DNA of 8,231 bases from contig JAQULX010000103.1 in NCBI GenBank assembly GCA_028718465.1, positions 1 through 8,231 of the forward strand, given 5' to 3'. The notes under the pieces were generated by a model that was not told where the DNA came from, made no database searches, and saw only the letters and a list, made by a program, of their open reading frames with translations. The DNA is from Dehalococcoidales bacterium (lineage in GTDB: Bacteria; Chloroflexota; Dehalococcoidia; Dehalococcoidales; UBA3254). Below, one piece after another: positions 6,621 to 8,231 of this stretch; position 1 is the first letter of the stretch; the number at the start of each line of letters is the position of its first letter. Position numbers and translations under genes: made by a program.

Positions 6621-6629
6621 AAAGTCAGA
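6613..6629 (-). promoter_or_regulatory. Start-codon hairpin of the CNNM gene
   Basis: A perfect 6-bp inverted repeat TCTGAC/GTCAGA with a 5-nt loop. In the mRNA the A and U of the AUG are in the loop and its G closes the stem; the ribosome site (complement of 6631-6636) abuts the stem. The hairpin lies in the gap between ribosome site and start, which may explain the long spacing of about 10 nt. It could tune initiation, but a chance palindrome is possible. Confidence 0.4.
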
Positions 6630-6664
6630 ACCTCCCGATTACCATGGCGGAACTCTCTTTATGA

Positions 6665-6693
6665 ATAATAACATCAGCTTCATAATCAGTAAA
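6665..6693 (-). promoter_or_regulatory. Candidate promoter of the CNNM operon
   Basis: Minus strand: TTTACT (-35, complement of 6688-6693), a 17-nt spacer, then TATTAT (-10, complement of 6665-6670). That is 4/6 and 5/6 matches to consensus, giving a leader of about 38 nt before the ATG. The region is AT-rich and other TATAAT strings exist, so the choice is provisional. Confidence 0.45.
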
Positions 6694-6842
6694 GTAGCGA
6701 GGCCTGACCATGGATTTATAATGCTCATATATTATTATGCGGCATCGGTCATTATAATGAAAGATCGAGGCTATCCGATCATTTTATTTTTTCTTTAATA
6801 CCTGCTACTATGGTTATTATTTGCTTTAGATAAGGGTTACGG
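6694..6842. other. AT-rich divergent intergenic region
   Basis: This gap separates the minus-strand CNNM operon from the plus-strand lipoprotein gene. It is visibly more AT-rich than the genes around it. Two plus-strand TATAAT strings (6717-6722 and 6753-6758) are possible -10 elements for the lipoprotein, but neither has a convincing -35 at 16-18 nt. TATAAT at 6753-6758 lies within ATTATAAT, which also gives a TATAAT on the minus strand, so it cannot be oriented by sequence alone. A short inverted repeat GATCG/CGATC (6763-6780) followed by a T-rich tract is present. I see no small gene with a ribosome site. Confidence 0.45.
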
Positions 6843-7571
6843 ATGAAAAGAGCGTTTATACCGGTTACTCTGATCATTCTTTTAATAACAGTCGCCTTGC
6901 TTTTGGGCTGTAACAGGGCTGGCAGCGTGTTTAACGGTTCCGGCAGAATAATTGATCATGAAGTCAAAACAGCCAATTTTAACAGTCTGAATATTAAAGG
7001 GCCGTTCATAGTTGAGGTAAAACAGGCGGAAACCTGTAAAGTGACCCTGAGCACCGATGACAATTTGCTCAAACGAATCCGGATATCACTGGAACGAAGA
7101 ACCCTGAAATTCAACATAGAAGCTCCGGCTACGTTTTTCCCCACCTATCTAAAAATTGCCATCGCTATGCCTCAGATCTCCAGCTTGAACCTGTCGGATG
7201 GTGCCCGGGCAGTTATTTCAGGCTTCAAATCTACCGACGATTTCATCCTTTTCATGTCGAAAGGCAGCGCTCTGGACGGATATCTGGAGGCGGGCACAGT
7301 CCAGTTCCATCTGTCCGGCGGCAGCCAGGTCAGCTTGAATGGAAAAGCCTTAAGACTTGAACTTGAAGCCAAAGGAGTCAGCAAGCTGGACCTGGCGGAT
7401 TTTACTCTGACCAGCGCCATGATAGAGCTGGAAGAAGCTTCCGAAGCGACTCTGAATGTCAATGGCAGGTTCGACGCTGTCCTTAGTGACAAGTCCAGGG
7501 TCTATTATCTCGGTAATCCGTTATTCAGCGATACCTCCATATCCGGTGGTGCCACAATGCTGCATAAATAG
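6843..7571 (+). CDS. DUF2807 (GIN-domain) lipoprotein
   Basis: A 242-residue exported lipoprotein. The N-terminus is a classic lipoprotein signal: MKR, a hydrophobic stretch at 6-21, and the lipobox LLGC with the lipid-bearing cysteine at C23. The mature part has a repeating beta pattern of alternating hydrophobic residues (FNSLNIKGPFIVEVKQ at 46-61, LNLSDGARAVISGF at 115-128, LEAKGVSKLDLADF at 173-186, IELEEASEATLNVNGRF at 194-210, ending SISGGATMLHK). This matches the right-handed beta-solenoid DUF2807 family, also called the head GIN domain of putative autotransporter adhesins. Function is unknown; surface attachment or envelope stress are guesses. AAGGG at 6832-6836 lies 6 nt before the ATG. 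It is transcribed away from the CNNM operon. The 'adhesin' label in databases should not be taken literally, since there is no autotransporter barrel here. Confidence 0.8.
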   Translation: MKRAFIPVTLIILLITVALLLGCNRAGSVFNGSGRIIDHEVKTANFNSLNIKGPFIVEVKQAETCKVTLSTDDNLLKRIRISLERRTLKFNIEAPATFFPTYLKIAIAMPQISSLNLSDGARAVISGFKSTDDFILFMSKGSALDGYLEAGTVQFHLSGGSQVSLNGKALRLELEAKGVSKLDLADFTLTSAMIELEEASEATLNVNGRFDAVLSDKSRVYYLGNPLFSDTSISGGATMLHK

Positions 7572-7600
7572 CCGGAGACTGTCAGGCTGATAACCGGAAT

Positions 7601-7628
7601 TTGTTATTCTCGGGATCTGATTTAAACT
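7601..7628 (+). promoter_or_regulatory. Weak promoter candidate for the cysteine hydrolase
   Basis: TTGTTA (7601-7606), a 16-nt spacer and TAAACT (7623-7628), each 4/6 to consensus. The gap after the lipoprotein gene (7572-7666) has no clear terminator, so the hydrolase may also be reached by read-through. Confidence 0.3.
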
Positions 7629-7634
7629 AATTTG

Positions 7635-7647
7635 CCGGATTATCCGG
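7635..7647. promoter_or_regulatory. Palindrome CCGGAT-T-ATCCGG, possible operator
   Basis: A perfect 13-nt palindrome 3 nt before the AGGAGG ribosome site and at the expected transcription start of the candidate promoter. A related inverted pair, AACCGGA (7592-7598) and TCCGGTT (7643-7649), brackets that promoter. The position suits a repressor site; no regulator gene is present in the window to pair with it. Confidence 0.35.
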
Positions 7648-7666
7648 TTCAGGAGGTTTTTGTGTT

Positions 7667-8206
7667 ATGCTTAAAGTAGAAGATACGGTTGTTGTGGTCA
7701 TCGATATTCAGACCAAGCTCTGGAACGTGATGTATGAAAAGGAAGCCCTTCTGGAAAACGCCCATAAGCTGGTTAAAGGGATGCAGGTCATGGGGGTCCC
7801 GATTATCTGGACGGAGCAGAACCCTCAAGGGCTGGGGCCCACTGTCCCCGATCTGGCACAACTTGTCCCCGGGTTTCAGCCGATACCCAAACTGTACTTT
7901 AGTTGCTGCCAGGAAAAGGAGTTCCAGCAGACTATCAACGGACTGAAGCGGAAAAGTGTCCTGGTCTGCGGAATAGAAGCCCATATCTGCGTTTTCCAGA
8001 CCAGTATGGAATTACTCGGCTCCGGTTTTGAAGTGCAGGTAGTCGCTGATGTTGTCTCTTCCCGGATAGAAAGAAACCGGGACATCACTCTAAGCCGGTT
8101 ACAGAGCGAGGGAGTCAAATTGACCACTTCCGAAATGGCGATCTATGAGCTTTTAAAGAGCGCCGGGAGTCCTCAATTTAAAGAGATGTTGAGGGTGGTG
8201 AAATAG
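7667..8206 (+). CDS. Cysteine hydrolase, isochorismatase/YcaC-like
   Basis: A 179-residue cytoplasmic hydrolase of the isochorismatase-like (cysteine hydrolase) superfamily. The catalytic triad can be placed as D13 in VVVIDIQTKLW, K75 in PIPKLYFSC, and the nucleophile C108 in CGIEAHICVFQTSMEL. The GIEAHICV form of the nucleophile motif, the compact size and the ADVVSSR segment (127-133) are closer to the YcaC-like hydrolases of unknown substrate than to nicotinamidase (which carries extra metal-binding histidines) or to true isochorismatase. The usual reactions in the superfamily are hydrolysis of amides or of vinyl ethers; the substrate here is unknown. AGGAGG (7651-7656) lies 10 nt before the ATG. 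It follows the lipoprotein by 95 nt on the same strand. The remaining 25 nt after the stop show no feature. Confidence 0.88.
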   Translation: MLKVEDTVVVVIDIQTKLWNVMYEKEALLENAHKLVKGMQVMGVPIIWTEQNPQGLGPTVPDLAQLVPGFQPIPKLYFSCCQEKEFQQTINGLKRKSVLVCGIEAHICVFQTSMELLGSGFEVQVVADVVSSRIERNRDITLSRLQSEGVKLTTSEMAIYELLKSAGSPQFKEMLRVVK

Positions 8207-8231
8207 CTAATACTCCATTACATATCGGAAA

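Noticed and set aside
6763..6796. GATCG/CGATC hairpin followed by a T-rich tract, like a terminator on the plus strand
   Set aside because: The stem is only 5 bp and no plus-strand gene ends before it. It would block the lipoprotein gene if active.
1..8231. CRISPR arrays, insertion sequences, tRNA or rRNA genes, prophage or defence genes
   Set aside because: I scanned for regular repeats, terminal inverted repeats around transposase-like frames and RNA gene signatures, and saw none.

Overview
This window reads as ordinary chromosomal DNA from a bacterium, most likely an uncultured anaerobe of the Chloroflexota (Dehalococcoidia-like). The phylum is an inference from gene content and style: a small DUF5679 zinc-ribbon gene, a MmgE/PrpD enzyme beside a 3-hydroxyisobutyrate-dehydrogenase-type reductase, strong AGGAGG ribosome sites and mid-range GC. 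Nothing in the window proves it, and an anaerobic Firmicute is the main alternative. I see no rRNA, tRNA, CRISPR array, transposase, phage or defence gene.

Layout. Positions 1-6620 are read entirely from the minus strand. In transcription order (right to left) the first group is a CNNM/HlyC-CorC membrane protein with CBS domains (5334-6620), a DUF2344 radical-SAM-linked protein (4712-5359, overlapping the previous gene by 26 nt), a Ste24-like M48 membrane protease (3544-4710, starting 1 nt after the previous stop) and a histidine phosphatase of the phosphoglycerate mutase type (2858-3478, TTG start). These look like one operon driven from a candidate promoter at 6665-6693. A second unit starts at an extended -10 promoter (2749-2776), runs through a structured leader of about 200 nt, and encodes a MmgE/PrpD family protein (1177-2538) followed 20 nt later by a broken NAD-dependent beta-hydroxyacid dehydrogenase (306-1156). 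The third unit is a 49-residue DUF5679 zinc-ribbon protein (27-176) with its own very good promoter (203-231).

The right end is read from the plus strand, divergent from the CNNM operon across an AT-rich gap. It carries a DUF2807 (GIN-domain) lipoprotein (6843-7571) and a cysteine hydrolase of the isochorismatase/YcaC type (7667-8206), preceded by a palindrome close to a weak promoter candidate.

How the genes fit together. The PrpD-like protein and the reductase may have formed a small carboxylic-acid catabolic pair. The reductase is now disrupted by a one-base homopolymer contraction and lacks the glycine loop of its NAD site, and the PrpD-like protein lacks some residues usual in the family active site. 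The CNNM and M48 proteins are general membrane functions (divalent-cation transport, membrane-protein quality control) and the lipoprotein is presumably cell-surface.

I did not find a convincing new system. The points most worth checking are the double lesion in the reductase, the divergent PrpD active site, and the structured leader and inverted repeats around the PrpD promoter.
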